From contig NC_134025.1 in the NCBI RefSeq assembly GCF_964204645.1, positions 30,472,001 through 30,536,000 of the forward strand: a DNA stretch of 64,000 nucleotides, in the 5' to 3' direction. Shown here piece by piece: positions 39,401-50,639 of this stretch; position 1 is the stretch's first letter; every line of letters begins with the position of its first letter. Source of the stretch: Tubulanus polymorphus. Lineage: Eukaryota > Nemertea > Palaeonemertea > Tubulaniformes > Tubulanidae. The notes beneath the pieces are model-generated. The model was not told where the DNA came from and did no database searches. It saw only the letters and a list, made by a program, of their open reading frames with translations. A program made the translations under genes and the position numbers.

Positions 39401-40258
39401 ATTGAAAATATAAAGAAAGATCAGTCTGAAGCAGCCCGCAGAGCACTTCCAGCATTTAAAAACGTTTTAAAAAGGTGCGTTTCAAATATCTGCGGGCCTA
39501 AGGAGCCAACTCCTCCTAAAGTAATTCCACCATTTGAGTTGGTTCCTTTGCAGGAGGTGGACCCTGCTTCTCCCGTAAATGTGGAGCAGGAGGTCGCCCC
39601 TGCAGTGGTGACCCCGACAGAGGCGCCACAGCTTCAGACGCCTTCACTGCGTCGGTCGCCCCGTCAAAATACAAGAGATATAGATTACACAATAGGTTCG
39701 GGGCGTCCGAAATCAAAAAAAAAAGGCAAACGTGCAGCTCGTCCTCCCCCACTTCCGCAACCAAATTTTGAGGAGGCGAGCAGTGATGAGGAGGAATTCG
39801 CCACTCCTGGAGCGACACCACCAGGGCCCGCAACACCACCACCTCGCGATGATATAAGACCACCACGACGACCACGACAACCACCTGCAACTACTACTAA
39901 TTCTACTACTACTACCACTACTACCACTACTAAGAAAAGACGACCACGACCACCTACTTCAACTGCGACTAGTACTACTACAACTCCGACAACTAGATCA
40001 AATAATACAAGAAATAGAAAAAGAAGACTTGAAGATGAAGAAAGTGATGATGATTACGAAAATGATAATACGCCCGCCCAGGCATCGACATCGGGCGCTC
40101 CAGCGGGGCCACCACCTTCCCCCGCTGTCGAGCTCATCGCGCGCGGCCCTGGTTGGTCAAGAAACATCGAGTATAAAGATCCAATAAGAATGCTCCGCGA
40201 TGTTGAAGGGGCCTTTAAAGGAAAATATCAATTTGTAAAACGTCGGCGAACACAATAA
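33443..40258 (+). CDS. Unrecognised 322-residue protein with death-fold-like N-terminus
   Basis: Coding exons 33443-33542 and 39390-40258 (exon 2 begins at 33319 after a tgcag acceptor; exon 1 is non-coding). Phases join at an Asn codon. Residues 1-65 (FSGLLKLVRAEVLTLDPETL, then FFDLNLDIIENIKKDQ and ARRALPAFKNVLKRC) are predicted helical, with the L-x-L...DIIENIKKD...A...L pattern seen in death domains; this is a weak by-eye resemblance. The rest is disordered: Pro-rich, RSPRQ and KSKKKGKRAARPPPLP basic clusters, acidic EEASSDEEEF, Thr/Pro repeats, KKRRPRPP and RNRKRRLEDEESDDD (nuclear-localisation-like), then a more ordered tail (ARGPGWSRNIEYKDP, MLRDVEGAFKGKYQFVKRRR). Function is unknown. 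The intron between the coding exons is 5.85 kb and full of minisatellites. A poly(A) signal lies at 40463. Confidence 0.65.
34078..34265. repeat. Short tandem array of ggact/agtcc hairpins
   Basis: Four to five degenerate units of about 30-36 bp around actggactgcggtgtagtcc and atattttagtca. Each unit is self-complementary (ggact...agtcc). It lies in the last intron of the death-fold-like gene. Confidence 0.7.
34811..35362. repeat. 23-bp minisatellite with a 46-bp higher-order period
   Basis: About 24 units of tactcagtatccggaccacagtt. From about 35040 rightwards cagtatcc and cagcatcc units alternate almost strictly, giving a 46-bp dimer. The long open frames through it exist because 23 is not divisible by three and no unit frame has a stop; they are not genes. 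Confidence 0.95.
35590..35660. promoter_or_regulatory. CCAAT and CRE motifs inside the intron
   Basis: accaatcag (about 35596) lies 50 bp before a perfect TGACGTCA (35647-35654). The combination is promoter-like, but no TATA box or obvious first exon follows. It might be an alternative promoter or chance. Confidence 0.3.
36055..36645. repeat. 59-bp minisatellite
   Basis: About ten units containing aggtacaggtgcgggtagtg, tcgagtgaaatgg and cggttgtttctga. The two leftmost units are the most diverged (gtgaacagtgtc, tggtttttaacc); the central ones differ at single sites (ggcggt or ggtggt). A lone diverged unit is found 1.6 kb away at 38247-38302. Confidence 0.95.
37050..37305. repeat. SINE-like element with tRNA-type B box
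   Basis: A block of about 250 bp includes gagcgctttac, ctaggcgctcaggggtcctc, a tctgggtggagagagg segment and gtgtcttgccggggacacaa, ending in aggttcgaatcc. These words in this order are, from memory, characteristic of an interspersed element common in marine invertebrates; the identity was not checked against a database. Confidence 0.45.
38247..38302. repeat. Isolated diverged unit of the 59-bp minisatellite
   Basis: gttgtttctgaaggtgcagt, agcgggcagt and gtgaaatggtttttac match the leftmost units of the 36055-36645 array and lie 1.6 kb to its right, in the same intron. Confidence 0.7.
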
Positions 40259-40462
40259 TATAATATCAGCCCCTTCACTCGCCATCACCCGGGCAACAAC
40301 ATCAGCCCAGCACGTCTGCAGATCGGCACTTCTTGAAACTCAGTTTTCCCTTCCTCCTTCGTCGATCTGCAGGTTGCGCAGTGTTAAATATCTGTCAACA
40401 CTCCTTGAACCAGTGGGCGTGCAGTCCTTCCTTATTTTTATTTGAAAAAAAATATGAAAAAA

Positions 40463-40468
40463 AATAAA
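40463..40468 (+). terminator. Poly(A) signal of the death-fold-like gene
   Basis: AATAAA 205 nt after the stop codon. An inverted ctgcagatcg/cgatctgcag pair (about 40317 and 40362) lies in the 3' UTR between. Confidence 0.5.
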
Positions 40469-40708
40469 AACCAGCCTTGTAAATATGGATTTTATGGAGT
40501 TTTACGGTTTATCTCCAAAAAAATTCAAAAAGATAAAATTAAAAAAAAATTCATTATCATTTCATCAATTTATTTATTTTTTGGATGAAAGGAATTTTTA
40601 TCCATCATCTCATTCATATACATTTTATATCATTTATTTCTTTCTTTTTTTTGACTGTACGTCCCACTGTGTTCCACACCATTTTTGTTCCACCCCATAT
40701 TCATTAAG

Positions 40709-41455
40709 ATTCATTTTGCTTCTCACGATGCTCAAGCATTTACCATCCTTGCTACTACTTCCATTACAATACCTTAATCATTAAGGTTGATTTTGCTTCT
40801 CACGATGCTGAAGCAGTTACCATCCTTGCTACTACTTCCATTACAATACCTTAATCATTAAGGTTCATTTTGCTTCTCACGATGCTGAAGCAGTTACCAT
40901 CCTTGCTACTACTTCCATTACAATACCTTAATCATTAAGGTTCATTTTGCTTCTCACGATGCTGAAGCAGTTACCATCCTTGCCACTACTTCCATTACAA
41001 TACCTTAATCATTAAGGTTGATTTTGCTTCTCACGATGCTGAAGCAGTTACATCCTTGCTACTACTTCCATTACAATACCTTAATCATTAAGGTTGATTT
41101 TGCTTCTCACGATGCTGAAGCAGTTACCATCCTTGCTACTACTTCCATTACAATACCTTAATCATTAAGGTTCATTTTGCTTCTCACGATGCTGAAGCAG
41201 TTACCATCCTTGCCACTACTTCCATTACAATACCTTAATCATTAAGGTTGATTTTGCTTCTCACGATGCTGAAGCAGTTACCATCCTTGCTACTACTTCC
41301 ATTACAATACCTTAATCATTAAGGTTCATTTTGCTTCTCACGATGCTGAAGCATTTACCATCCTTGCTACTACTTCCATTACAATACCTTAATCATTAAG
41401 GTTCATTTTGCTTCTCACGATGCTGAAGCATTTACCATCCTTGCCACTACTTTGC
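40709..41455. repeat. 77-bp tandem array
   Basis: Nine to ten units built on ttgcttctcacgatgctgaa, gttaccatccttgctactac and ccttaatcattaagg. Units differ at few sites (ttcatt/ttgatt, gcagtt/gcattt, gctact/gccact) and these variants are shuffled among units. ccttaat-c-attaagg is a perfect 7-bp palindrome at each unit border. Confidence 0.95.
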
Positions 41456-44000
41456 AGCAATAACCATCCATACCACCTGATTGTGGCAGTAGCCTTCTTA
41501 GGAGACATCTATTCTAATGCTATGGTCGGCCGTTGTAAATCTCTTTTGGGATATTCAGGGAATCAATTCCTACAATAACTCCTATGGAGTTTGAAAAAGG
41601 TGGATTTTTCAAATCAAAAGGAACAGCTATGATTCACATGTGATTCCTTATCGAACTTTACCGGAACATGGAGAAGGAATAGCTATGTTTCACACATAAT
41701 GCATTTCCTTATGAAGCTGAAAATAACATGGAGAAGGAACAGCTATGTTTCACATAATGCGATTCCTTAGGAAACTACATTGAAACAGATTGTTCAATGT
41801 TCCATGTTGCCCCCTCCCCACAAATACTATGACGTTTATACGTCAAGTGTAAAACCATTATATCATTATTAACAAATTTGTTTTTCTAATTACAGAATTA
41901 AAGATTAATTTAATATGACGCGAAAACTTGAATGATTGAAATGTTAATATCTAATGCTCAACAACGGAGGGAAATCCTTCACATGTGATCGGAGGGATTT
42001 AAAATGTTTACTCATAAGGAAAAGGAATATATATTTATATACGTGAGATTGTCTGGATTAAAAATTGCACAAGAAAGGAAACCACAGCAAAGACTACGGT
42101 AATCAATTTCATTACATTTCTTGGGTGTGAAAGTTCACTGGATCAGTGATCAATCCATGAATTTACGAGTTCTTAATTGAACATGCTAAAATCTGCAAAA
42201 ATGCAATGATAAATCCAAATCTTTGATAAAAAAAGAATAAAATAAAGATCTTGGACTAGAGAATTAGTCGTAATCACTTCAATGATCAGGTTTTATTGAT
42301 TGATATTGATCTCTACTTATCCTAACGACCACCAGGATGAAGATTTGATTTTAAGACTCTTGTTAGATTAATCTGCATCTCTTGTTGAAATCAATAAGGC
42401 ATATGAGAGAGGAGGTTCAGGGAGGTATGAGAGTTTATGGAGATATGATAGAGGAGTTTATGGAGATATGATAGAGGAGTTTATGGAGATATGAGAGAGG
42501 AGTTTAGGTAGATATGATAGAGGAGTTTAGAGAGATATGAGAGAGAGAGGAGTTTAGAGAGATATGATAGAGGAGATGGTCTAAAAGGAAAGTTGTTAAG
42601 TACATAACAATCGAGCAACTCAGTAATAGACACCGCTCTGATAAAGTAACTCCTGGTCCTCGATTGGGGTCTAAATTGCAGGAATTGCGTTTAGCAATTG
42701 AAATATGGTTGATAGAGCGTGGAATTGTTTCCATGTAGGCGAGCAATGCATAAAACACACGTCAGATTAAGGCTGTTGAGAGTGAATTATCAATAGATTT
42801 AAGAAATCGAGGATGAAGTTGTTTTCAAGAGGTCTATCATTCATATTGCAGTTAATCAGATCAGGTTCTCAGGTGCTTCCTTGGTCCCCAAAAACGGCAT
42901 AAGTTGTATCAAAGTATGTGACATACCAGTAACCTACTAATTTATTACATGCTAAGAGGCTACTTGTAGTTTCTCAGCCACTTTGCAATTATTGTTGTTA
43001 AGAGGTCACAAAATCCTACCAGCATCATTAATAGATTTCTAAGACAGTTAATATTGTAATTTTTGTGGTTCCAGTTTTAGATTTTAAATTCCTAAATTTT
43101 GAGTCCTTCAGTTTGAACTTTTCCTATTCCATTTCTTGTCAAAGATTTCATTCCCGTTCTCAAAATTATTTGCGGTTTTTGGAATACATGTCTCATCAAT
43201 TATATGATCAATTATTTTCCTGGTTTCGTTTTTACTATTGCCCAAAATCATATCTCATATGAATTATTATTACTATTATTTGATTCTTTCACTGATTGAT
43301 TACAGGTGATTACAGATTACAGGTGGGGTTTGGTTCGATATTGTGATTGATCGAGGTGATCCATCTAAAACTATTCTTGTATTAATTTTTGAAATATTCA
43401 TATCTGAAAACAATTTCATTGATACTTCTAAACTAGTAATTCTAAAATAATTCTAAAAACAATTTTACACGTATCTTAAGACTATTCTAGAAACGAGTTT
43501 AAATTATTTCAATTTTAATTTAACTTTTTTATCTGAATTTTAATCTATTAAAGTTACTATTTTATATCTGAATTTTAAAATACCTATGATATCTAAAAAC
43601 TATTTTATTTGAATTTTAATCCATTAAAGTGACTATTTTATATCTGAATTTTAAAATACCTATGATATCTAAAAACAATTTTATGTGAATATTATTCTAT
43701 TTGTATATATTTTATCTCAAAGTATCTTTTTAAACTGTTTTAAACTGTTATATTTTATCTAAAAGTATCTTTTTATTTGTTTAAATTTTAAAAACTATTT
43801 CATTTCTATATATTTTAAAAACTATTTAATTTGTATATATTTTAAAACTATGTAATGTGTATATATTCTTTCAGAACAATGTTTTATACTAAAAGATCAA
43901 TTTGATGAAATATTCTTTATTCGACTATCACTGTGTATATTCGAACCCCAGTGATTTCATGAGAATGGAATAACTGAAGGTCCAGGTTTTATCACCGAAT
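41456..44000. other. Gene-free AT-rich stretch
   Basis: Contains three loose copies of gaaggaatagctatg-type sequence (41610-41770), a purine-rich array of about 24-26-bp units (gatatgatagaggagttta) at 42410-42575, and AT-rich tracts with atatctaaaaac and ttgtatatattttaaa repeats at 43530-43860. No exon was recognised. Confidence 0.5.
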
Positions 44001-44049
44001 ACTCTTTGACACAATTACGTGGTCCACAACACAGATATAAATAGTGGTT

Positions 44050-44060
44050 ATATAAAAGGC
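44050..44060 (+). promoter_or_regulatory. Strong TATA box without an assigned gene
   Basis: ttatataaaagg is a near-consensus TATA box about 335 bp upstream of the small ORF at 44386. A tttattttcag acceptor-like site (44190) lies between. Whether it drives anything is unknown. Confidence 0.3.
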
Positions 44061-44385
44061 CCATGCTGTATATAGTGCACGCATAAAGAGCTTTTACTCG
44101 TAGTTGATATAGGCTTAGTAAATATGAAATGTGATTGAGAACTTTTTCTCATACTTTCTTTACCTTTTTTCTTATAGTTTTATTTTCAGTTTTCTACTAA
44201 CAACAGAAAATGCACTCATTTTCAGTCGGTGTTTCACAATAATGGAATGCGACAAATAAAAAAAAAAAGTGCAAGTGTATTTTTCATATGATATTTTCAG
44301 CATCTCGACGTATGATATTGACGTAGATTATTGAAGCGTAGATTCAGAAAATCACTACTAGGTGGCGTGTCAGATTATTAGTTCA

Positions 44386-44601
44386 ATGACATCAGATAGA
44401 TATAATAATACAACCACTTGTAGTACAAACAGTAACAACAAACTTTATTTTCCTGCACAATATACAAATAGTAGTAAAGTCCATACTATCTTTGAATCAG
44501 AACTTCCTCTAGCCTTAATGCTAACAGTCATGTTATTATTTTTATTGGACGTCATCTCGGCTTTTTCGAAACTAGTCTTTGAACGTGATGATAATCTATA
44601 G
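44386..44601 (+). CDS. Possible 71-residue single-pass membrane microprotein
   Basis: An ATG-started ORF of 71 codons. The N-terminal 45 residues are polar and Asn/Ser/Thr-rich with one N-x-T/S sequon (YNNTTT); a hydrophobic helix follows (LPLALMLTVMLLFLLDVISAF) and then a short charged tail (FERDDNL). AATAAA occurs about 15 nt after the stop, and a TATA box lies 335 bp upstream. No family was recognised. Base composition does not distinguish it from the AT-rich surroundings, so it may be chance. Confidence 0.22.
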   Translation: MTSDRYNNTTTCSTNSNNKLYFPAQYTNSSKVHTIFESELPLALMLTVMLLFLLDVISAFSKLVFERDDNL

Positions 44602-45029
44602 TATTTTTGGAAATGAAATAAATCAAAGCTAATTTGTTGTCATCATAACAAAATATGTCGCTGAAAACATCATATAAAAAATACACTCAATATTTTTTTA
44701 TTTTATTTATTTCGTTCCATACAAAACCGTACTCAGTTCCACAGTTGGATTTGGATACAAGAATTTAAATACATACAATTGCACAACTGTTGAACTGGGA
44801 TTTGTTAAATTGTGAGCATGATGTTTAATATTTAATCACTAGTGTGTTTCAAGTTAGCCTTAGTTTAGATAAGTTAGTTTTTGTTAAGTCATTTTAATAA
44901 TTTTCGCTGTTTTAAATTTAATTCGTTCCAGTTGATTTAAGTCAAGTTTAGTTTAAGTTTAAGTTCGTTTAGGTCAAGTTGATCAAGTCGTAACTATTGT
45001 TGTTAACTTAAAGTATGTATAAACCTCTG

Positions 45030-45866
45030 ATAAACTGAGGGTCAATTTATCTTATGATAAGTTACACTCAGGTTATTAATTAATAATCCCGTTTAAGATC
45101 TCATTATTTTATGCAGTTCAGAGATTTTCACTGAATAAAATAGTAACATCTTAGAATGTGATGAACTGAGGGTAAATTCATCATTGTTGAAATTACTCTC
45201 AGGATCATCATTAAAACAATGAATGAACTGAGGGTAAATTCAACATTGTTGAAATTACTCTCAGGATCATCATTAAAACAACGAATGAACTGAGGGTAAA
45301 TTCATCATTGTTGAAATTACTCTCAGGATCATCATTAAAACAATGAATGAGCTGAGGGTAAATTCATCATTGTTGAAATTACTCTCAGGATCATCATTAA
45401 AACAATGAATGAACTGAGGGTAAATTCATCATTGTTGAAATCACTCTCAGGATCATCATTAAACAATGAATGAACTGAGGGTGAATTCATCATTGTTGAA
45501 ATCACTCTCAGGATCATCATTAAAACAATGAATGAAATGAGGGTAAATTCATCATTGTTGAAATTACTCTCAGGATCATCATTAAAACAACGAATGAACT
45601 GAGGGTAAATTCATCATTGTTGAAATTACTCTCAGGATCATCATTAAAACAATGAATGAACTGAAGGTAAATTCATCATTGTTGAAATCACTCTCAGGAT
45701 CATCATTAAAACAATGAATGAAATGAGGGTAAATTCATCATTGTTGAAATTACTCTCAGGATCATCATTAAAACAATGAATGAACTGAAGGTAAATTCAT
45801 CATTGTTGAAATTACTCTCAGGATCATCATTAAAACAATGAATGAACTGAGGGTAAATTCATCATT
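45030..45866. repeat. 62-bp tandem array of hairpin units
   Basis: About eleven regular units from 45155, preceded by one or two diverged ones from 45030. Each contains ctgagggtaaattcatcatt, gttgaaattactctcag and gatcatcattaaaac. ctgagggtaa pairs with ttactctcag (9 of 10), so each unit can form a stem-loop. One unit lacks a single A, and a few have tcactctcag or ctgaagg. Confidence 0.95.
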
Positions 45867-46216
45867 TGTTTAAAATATTTTAGCGTTAACACCAGTTTTA
45901 ATTACCCCCTGTTTTCTTGTTATTGATAATTTCATCACGGGTTATAGAATAGATGATTTAAATTCTAGATGAACCTGCACTTAATTAGATTAATTAGTAA
46001 TGAATTTACTCTCAAGTTATTGAAACATAATGTTAATTTTAATTTTAAGGATCCAGGGCATGGTCTTCCTGCACCCCTTGTTTTTATCTTTTTTCACTGC
46101 TATCAAGGTTCTCGTACACATTTCATGCAGCTTTTTCATTCAATATCAATATCATCCTCACTTGCCAGGTTTTAATTGTCGTCTGCCGAAGCTCATGCCA
46201 ACATAAATCCCGGCTG

Positions 46217-46437
46217 CCAATTCTTCAGTGGTCTACTTCATTGCTCAAGATTCCTTGGTTAGACAGGTTACCACTGAGCGGTCACCAGTCTATGTGTTAA
46301 GTCAATCAGATGCGTTGTTTTTCGCCGTCAGATTCGCTACACATCTGATTGACTAGATGTAAAGACTGGTGGCCGCTTAGCAGCAACCTGTCGACACGAG
46401 ATATCTTGGACAATGTAAGAGACCAATGAAGGGTTTG
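46217..46437. mobile_element. Imperfect 221-bp foldback element
   Basis: Arms of about 100 bp are inverted copies with about 75-80% identity: caggttaccactgagcggtc/agactggtggccgcttagc, and the gtcaatcagatg/catctgattgac core around a 40-bp loop. No ORF. It resembles an old foldback or MITE insertion. Confidence 0.55.
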
Positions 46438-47037
46438 TGACCAGGGGTTTGTGTAAGCGTGAGTGCCGGTGGGCGGCAATAAAACCCTGGTGATTGAGGA
46501 TGTATCGATGTACATATCAACACTCAAAAAGCCAAACATAATAGGCGGCATTATTATTTTGAGGGGCACCTGGCCTAATATACCGCGCGGTAAAAACCAC
46601 TCTTTCTGTGGTTGTGTAGTACCAGTAATTGATGATCATCGAGTGAGTGATTGGCCTGGCCCAGTTATTCCATTCTGAAATCACTTGGGTTCCGATTATG
46701 ATTGACAAATATAAAATATTTCATCAAATTGATCGACAAATTTTATCCGTACTTGTACATGTTGAAAATTTTTAAATAGCTTTTTATTTGTATATATCAT
46801 ATATATTATATTTCTTTTTAGATTTTTTTATTGATTTTGATTTCTACTTGTAAATTATCTTTTAGATATCTCTTTAACTTTGGATTTTAATGATTATTTA
46901 TACATTTCAAATATAATCTTAAATGTATTTGATTTTCTAAACTTCATAAAATCTATACATCAAATCGAACTATTTTAGTGCAGATTTTCATATAGATTTA
47001 ATTGATAATCAATATTTTTATTTCTATTGAATAATTT

Positions 47038-47130
47038 CAGTATTCAAAACAACAGAATGAATGCATTCAATCTAAGTTTGATCCTGATATCACTTGTTGC
47101 ATCTTTTGTTTTAACAAGATTTTAACCTGT
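47038..47130. repeat. Direct duplication, second copy at 48222-48325
   Basis: ttcaaaacaacagaatgaat plus gcattcaatct here recurs at about 48226 with one change, and gtcccgcctcctc recurs as gtccctcctcc. The two copies are 1.18 kb apart and enclose the 80-bp, pyrimidine-rich and 42-bp arrays. Confidence 0.6.
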
Positions 47131-47412
47131 AAGTTTGGAGCGTTGATATTATTTCATTGCATTAGTCCCGCCTCCTCATTTATGGCTGATGGTTGGTTTC
47201 AGATTTTCAGCTTCTGATAACATTAATATTAATTCAATGCTACGTTATGTTTTGTTGTTTTATTTCATATGAACGTTTTCAAAGATGACTTTTTGTCGAA
47301 TTGATATTTGGTATTGAAGAGGTTGAAATAATTATACAATTTTATAGAATTGTCTAAAATACTGTACCTAGTAACATATAAGTAGTATAGCTAGTGTACC
47401 TCTATTTTCAAG

Positions 47413-47650
47413 TTGTCCTGTGGTACGACGTGAAACTGCCTCTTTGAAACAATACGTTTTATCCATACATTTTATCAGTGATTTTTATCTATTTGTCCTG
47501 TGGTATGACGTTAAACTGCCTCTTTTTAACAATACGTTTTATCCATACATTTTATCAGTGATTTTTATCTATTTGTCCTGTGGTATGACGTTAAACTGCC
47601 TCTTTTTAACCGTTTTTACCCATATGTTTTATTGTTTTTATCATATGTTT
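47413..47650. repeat. 80-bp tandem repeat, 2.5 units
   Basis: Units begin gtcctgtggtatgacgttaa and contain caatacgttttatccatac and cagtgatttttatctattt. The last unit is truncated and followed by a short catatgttttattgttttt duplication. Confidence 0.85.
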
Positions 47651-47654
47651 TATT

Positions 47655-47965
47655 GTTTTTATCACCCCTTCTTTTTCTACCTTTCTCTATCCTTTCCCTC
47701 TCTGTCTCTATTCTATCCCTCTCTGTCTCTATCCTTTCCCTCTCTCTATCCTTTCCCTCTCTTTCTTTAACCCACTAACTCTCTTCCTCTTTCTCTAACC
47801 CACTAACTCTCTCACTCTTTCTCTAACCCACTAACTCTCTCTTCCTCTTTCTCTAACCCACTAACTCTCTCCCCTCTCTCCTTTCTTCCTCTCACCCCTC
47901 TCCTTCATCCTTCCTCCTCTCCCTCCTCTCTCTCTCTCCTCACTCTCCTCTCTCTCTCTCTCTTT
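47655..47965. repeat. Pyrimidine-rich (CT) tract
   Basis: About 300 bp of almost pure C+T on the plus strand, with embedded ctctctgtctctatcc and ctctaacccactaactctct repeats. No gene. Confidence 0.95.
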
Positions 47966-47969
47966 CTAT

Positions 47970-48190
47970 CTTGTAAATATTGTAAATTTGTAAATAGTAG
48001 TTTTTATTTCTCTTGTAAATATTGTAAATTTGTAAATAGTAGTTTTTATTTCTCTTGTAAATATTGTAAATTTGTAAATAGTAGTTTTTATTTCTCTTGT
48101 AAATATTGTAAATTTGTAAATAGTCGTTTTTATTTCTCTTTTTAATTTTCTGTAAATATTGTAAATTTGTAGATAGTTAGTTTTTTTCTT
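47970..48190. repeat. 42-bp tandem repeat
   Basis: Five units of ttgtaaatattgtaaatttg plus taaatagtagtttttatttctc; the last is more diverged. Confidence 0.9.
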
Positions 48191-48539
48191 TTTTTCATAA
48201 TTTTCATCGGATCTCACTTTATTCAATACAACAGAATGAATGCATTCAATCTTGGTTTCAGACTATTACTTTTCACTTTTTACATACATTCGTAGCATTG
48301 ATACCATTACATTAGATTAGTCCCTCCTCCTTTTGAATTAATATTTGAAAGAAGATTCTAGTTAAGCATATAGTAATAAGCGTATTAACATTGAAGACAT
48401 TTTGTCACAGGCTGAAGAGCATTTTATATCATATGTCAAGAAATAAGGATTGGAGTGACGTTGCTTCCTGAGATCTCTGATCTGTTAGCTTGCAAGTGTA
48501 TTTAACTATCACTTGTTTGTAAATGATTGAGTAAACTTT

Positions 48540-50305
48540 ACCATTACTGGTTTGCAATATGCTTTACCATCATTGGTTGCAGTTATGAACAAACATCTCA
48601 TTGATTGTGCATACTTCCCCCTCACTGGTTGCAGTTCACTCCATTGGTTGCAGCCAAAAACAATCATCCCATTGATTGTGCACTGGTTTGAGATATAATT
48701 TCCCCTCATTGGTCGCTGTTCACTTGATTGGTTGCAGCTACGAACAATCATCTCATCGATTGTGCATACTTTCCCCTCACTGGTTGCAATTCACTCCATT
48801 GGTTGCAGCTATGAACAATCATCTCATTGATTGTACATACTTTCCCATCACTGGTTGTCACTTGATTGGTTGCAGCTATGAACAATCATCTCATTGATTG
48901 TGCATACTTTCCCCTCACTGGTTGCAGTTCTCTTCATTGGTTGCAGCTATGAACAATCATCTCATTGGTTGAGCTAATTTCCCCTCACTGGTTTGAAAAT
49001 TAATTTCCTCTCACTGGTTGCAGTTCACTTGATTGGTTGCAGCTATGAACAATCATCTCATTGATTGTGCATACTTTCCCCTCACTGGTTGCAATTCACT
49101 CCATTGGTTGCAGCTATGAACAATCATCTCATTGATTGTACATACTTTCCCATCACTGGTTGTCACTTGATTGGTTGCAGCTACGAACAATCATCTCATT
49201 GATTGTGCATACTTTCCCCTCACTTGTTGCAGTTCACTTGATTGGTTGCAGCTACGAACAATCATCTCATTGATTGTGCATACTTTCCCATCACTGGTTG
49301 TCACTTGATTGGTTGTGCAGCTATGAACAATCATCTCATTGGTTGAGCTAATTTCCCCTCACTGGTTTGAAAATTAATTTCCTCTCACTGGTTGCAGTTC
49401 ACTTGATTGGTTGCAGCTATGAACAATCATCTCATTGATTGTGCATACTTTCCCCTCACTGGTTGCAGTTCTCTCCATTGGTGGCAGCTATGAACAATCA
49501 TCTCATTGGTTGAGCTAATTTCCCCTCACTGGTTGCAGTTCTCTCCATTGGTTGCAGCTATGAACAATCATCTCATTGGTTGAGCTAATTTCCCCTCACT
49601 GGTTTGAAAATTAATTTCCCCTCACTGGTCACAGTTCACTCCATTGGTTGCAGCTATGAACAATCATCTCATTGATTGTGCATACTTTCCCCTCACTGGT
49701 TGCAATTCACTCCATTGGTTGCAGCTATGAACAATCATCTCATTGATTGTACATACTTTCCCATCACTGGTTGTCACTTGATTGGTTGCAGCTACGAACA
49801 ATCATCTCATTGATTGTGCATACTTTCCCCTCACTTGTTGCAGTTCACTTGATTGGTTGCAGCTACGAACAATCATCTCATTGATTGTGCATACTTTCCC
49901 ATCACTGGTTGTCACTTGATTGGTTGTGCAGCTATGAACAATCATCTCATTGGTTGAGCTAATTTCCCCTCACTGGTTTGAAAATTAATTTCCTCTCACT
50001 GGTTGCAGTTCACTTGATTGGTTGCAGCTATGAACAATCATCTCATTGATTGTGCATACTTTCCCCTCACTGGTTGCAGTTCTCTCCATTGGTGGCAGCT
50101 ATGAACAATCATCTCATTGGTTGAGCTAATTTCCCCTCACTGGTTGCAGTTCTCTCCATTGGTTGCAGCTATGAACAATCATCTCATTGGTTGAGCTAAT
50201 TTCCCCTCACTGGTTTGAAAATTAATTTCCCCTCACTGGTCACAGTTCACTCCATTGGTTGCAGCTATGAACAATCATCTCAATGATTGTGCATACTTCC
50301 CCTCA
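48540..50305. repeat. Mosaic array rich in ATTGG, with a 609-bp higher-order repeat
   Basis: Units of about 50-70 bp combine gcagctatgaacaatcatct, cattgattgtgcatacttt, cccctcactggttgcag and ttcactccattggttg in varying order. The blocks 49020-49628 and 49629-50237 are near-identical in order and sequence (recurring gaaaattaatttcc markers 609-610 bp apart). The reverse CCAAT motif ATTGG occurs dozens of times. Confidence 0.9.
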
Positions 50306-50639
50306 CTGGTTTGCAGTTTTCAGCTCTGGTTTGATGATGATAAATGCTGGTTTTATCATTGGCTCTACGCGAACAGTTATCAAAATGTTTGAAGCCTTTG
50401 CCAGACGTCGTGTGGGTTCGATCTCTAAGAAAAAGCTAAAAGCTAAAAGGGTTTCAATTTGGAATACAGTTTGTCTCCTCCAGCAACAAACGTCCATAGT
50501 CTCGAACAAACTGATTTGCATTTGTAAAAAAAAGATTTGATAGGTGTATGGCTACATTTCCTACAAGACTCCTCTCTCTCCTCTCTCATCACGAAATAAG
50601 TAAGACACAAATCTGAAGGTTACGAGTTTCAAAACACTG

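Noticed and set aside
39516-39927. Minus-strand Val-rich ORFs
   Set aside because: They mirror the Thr/Pro/Arg-rich coding frame of the death-fold-like gene, whose plus frame is supported by splice phase.
47966-48226. Minus-strand ORF with TIYKFTIFTREIK repeats
   Set aside because: It is the 42-bp AT-rich tandem repeat read through; 42 is divisible by three, so the frame stays open by chance.
40709-50305. CRISPR array
   Set aside because: Repeats are contiguous without unique spacers, units are 42-80 bp, and the DNA is eukaryotic.
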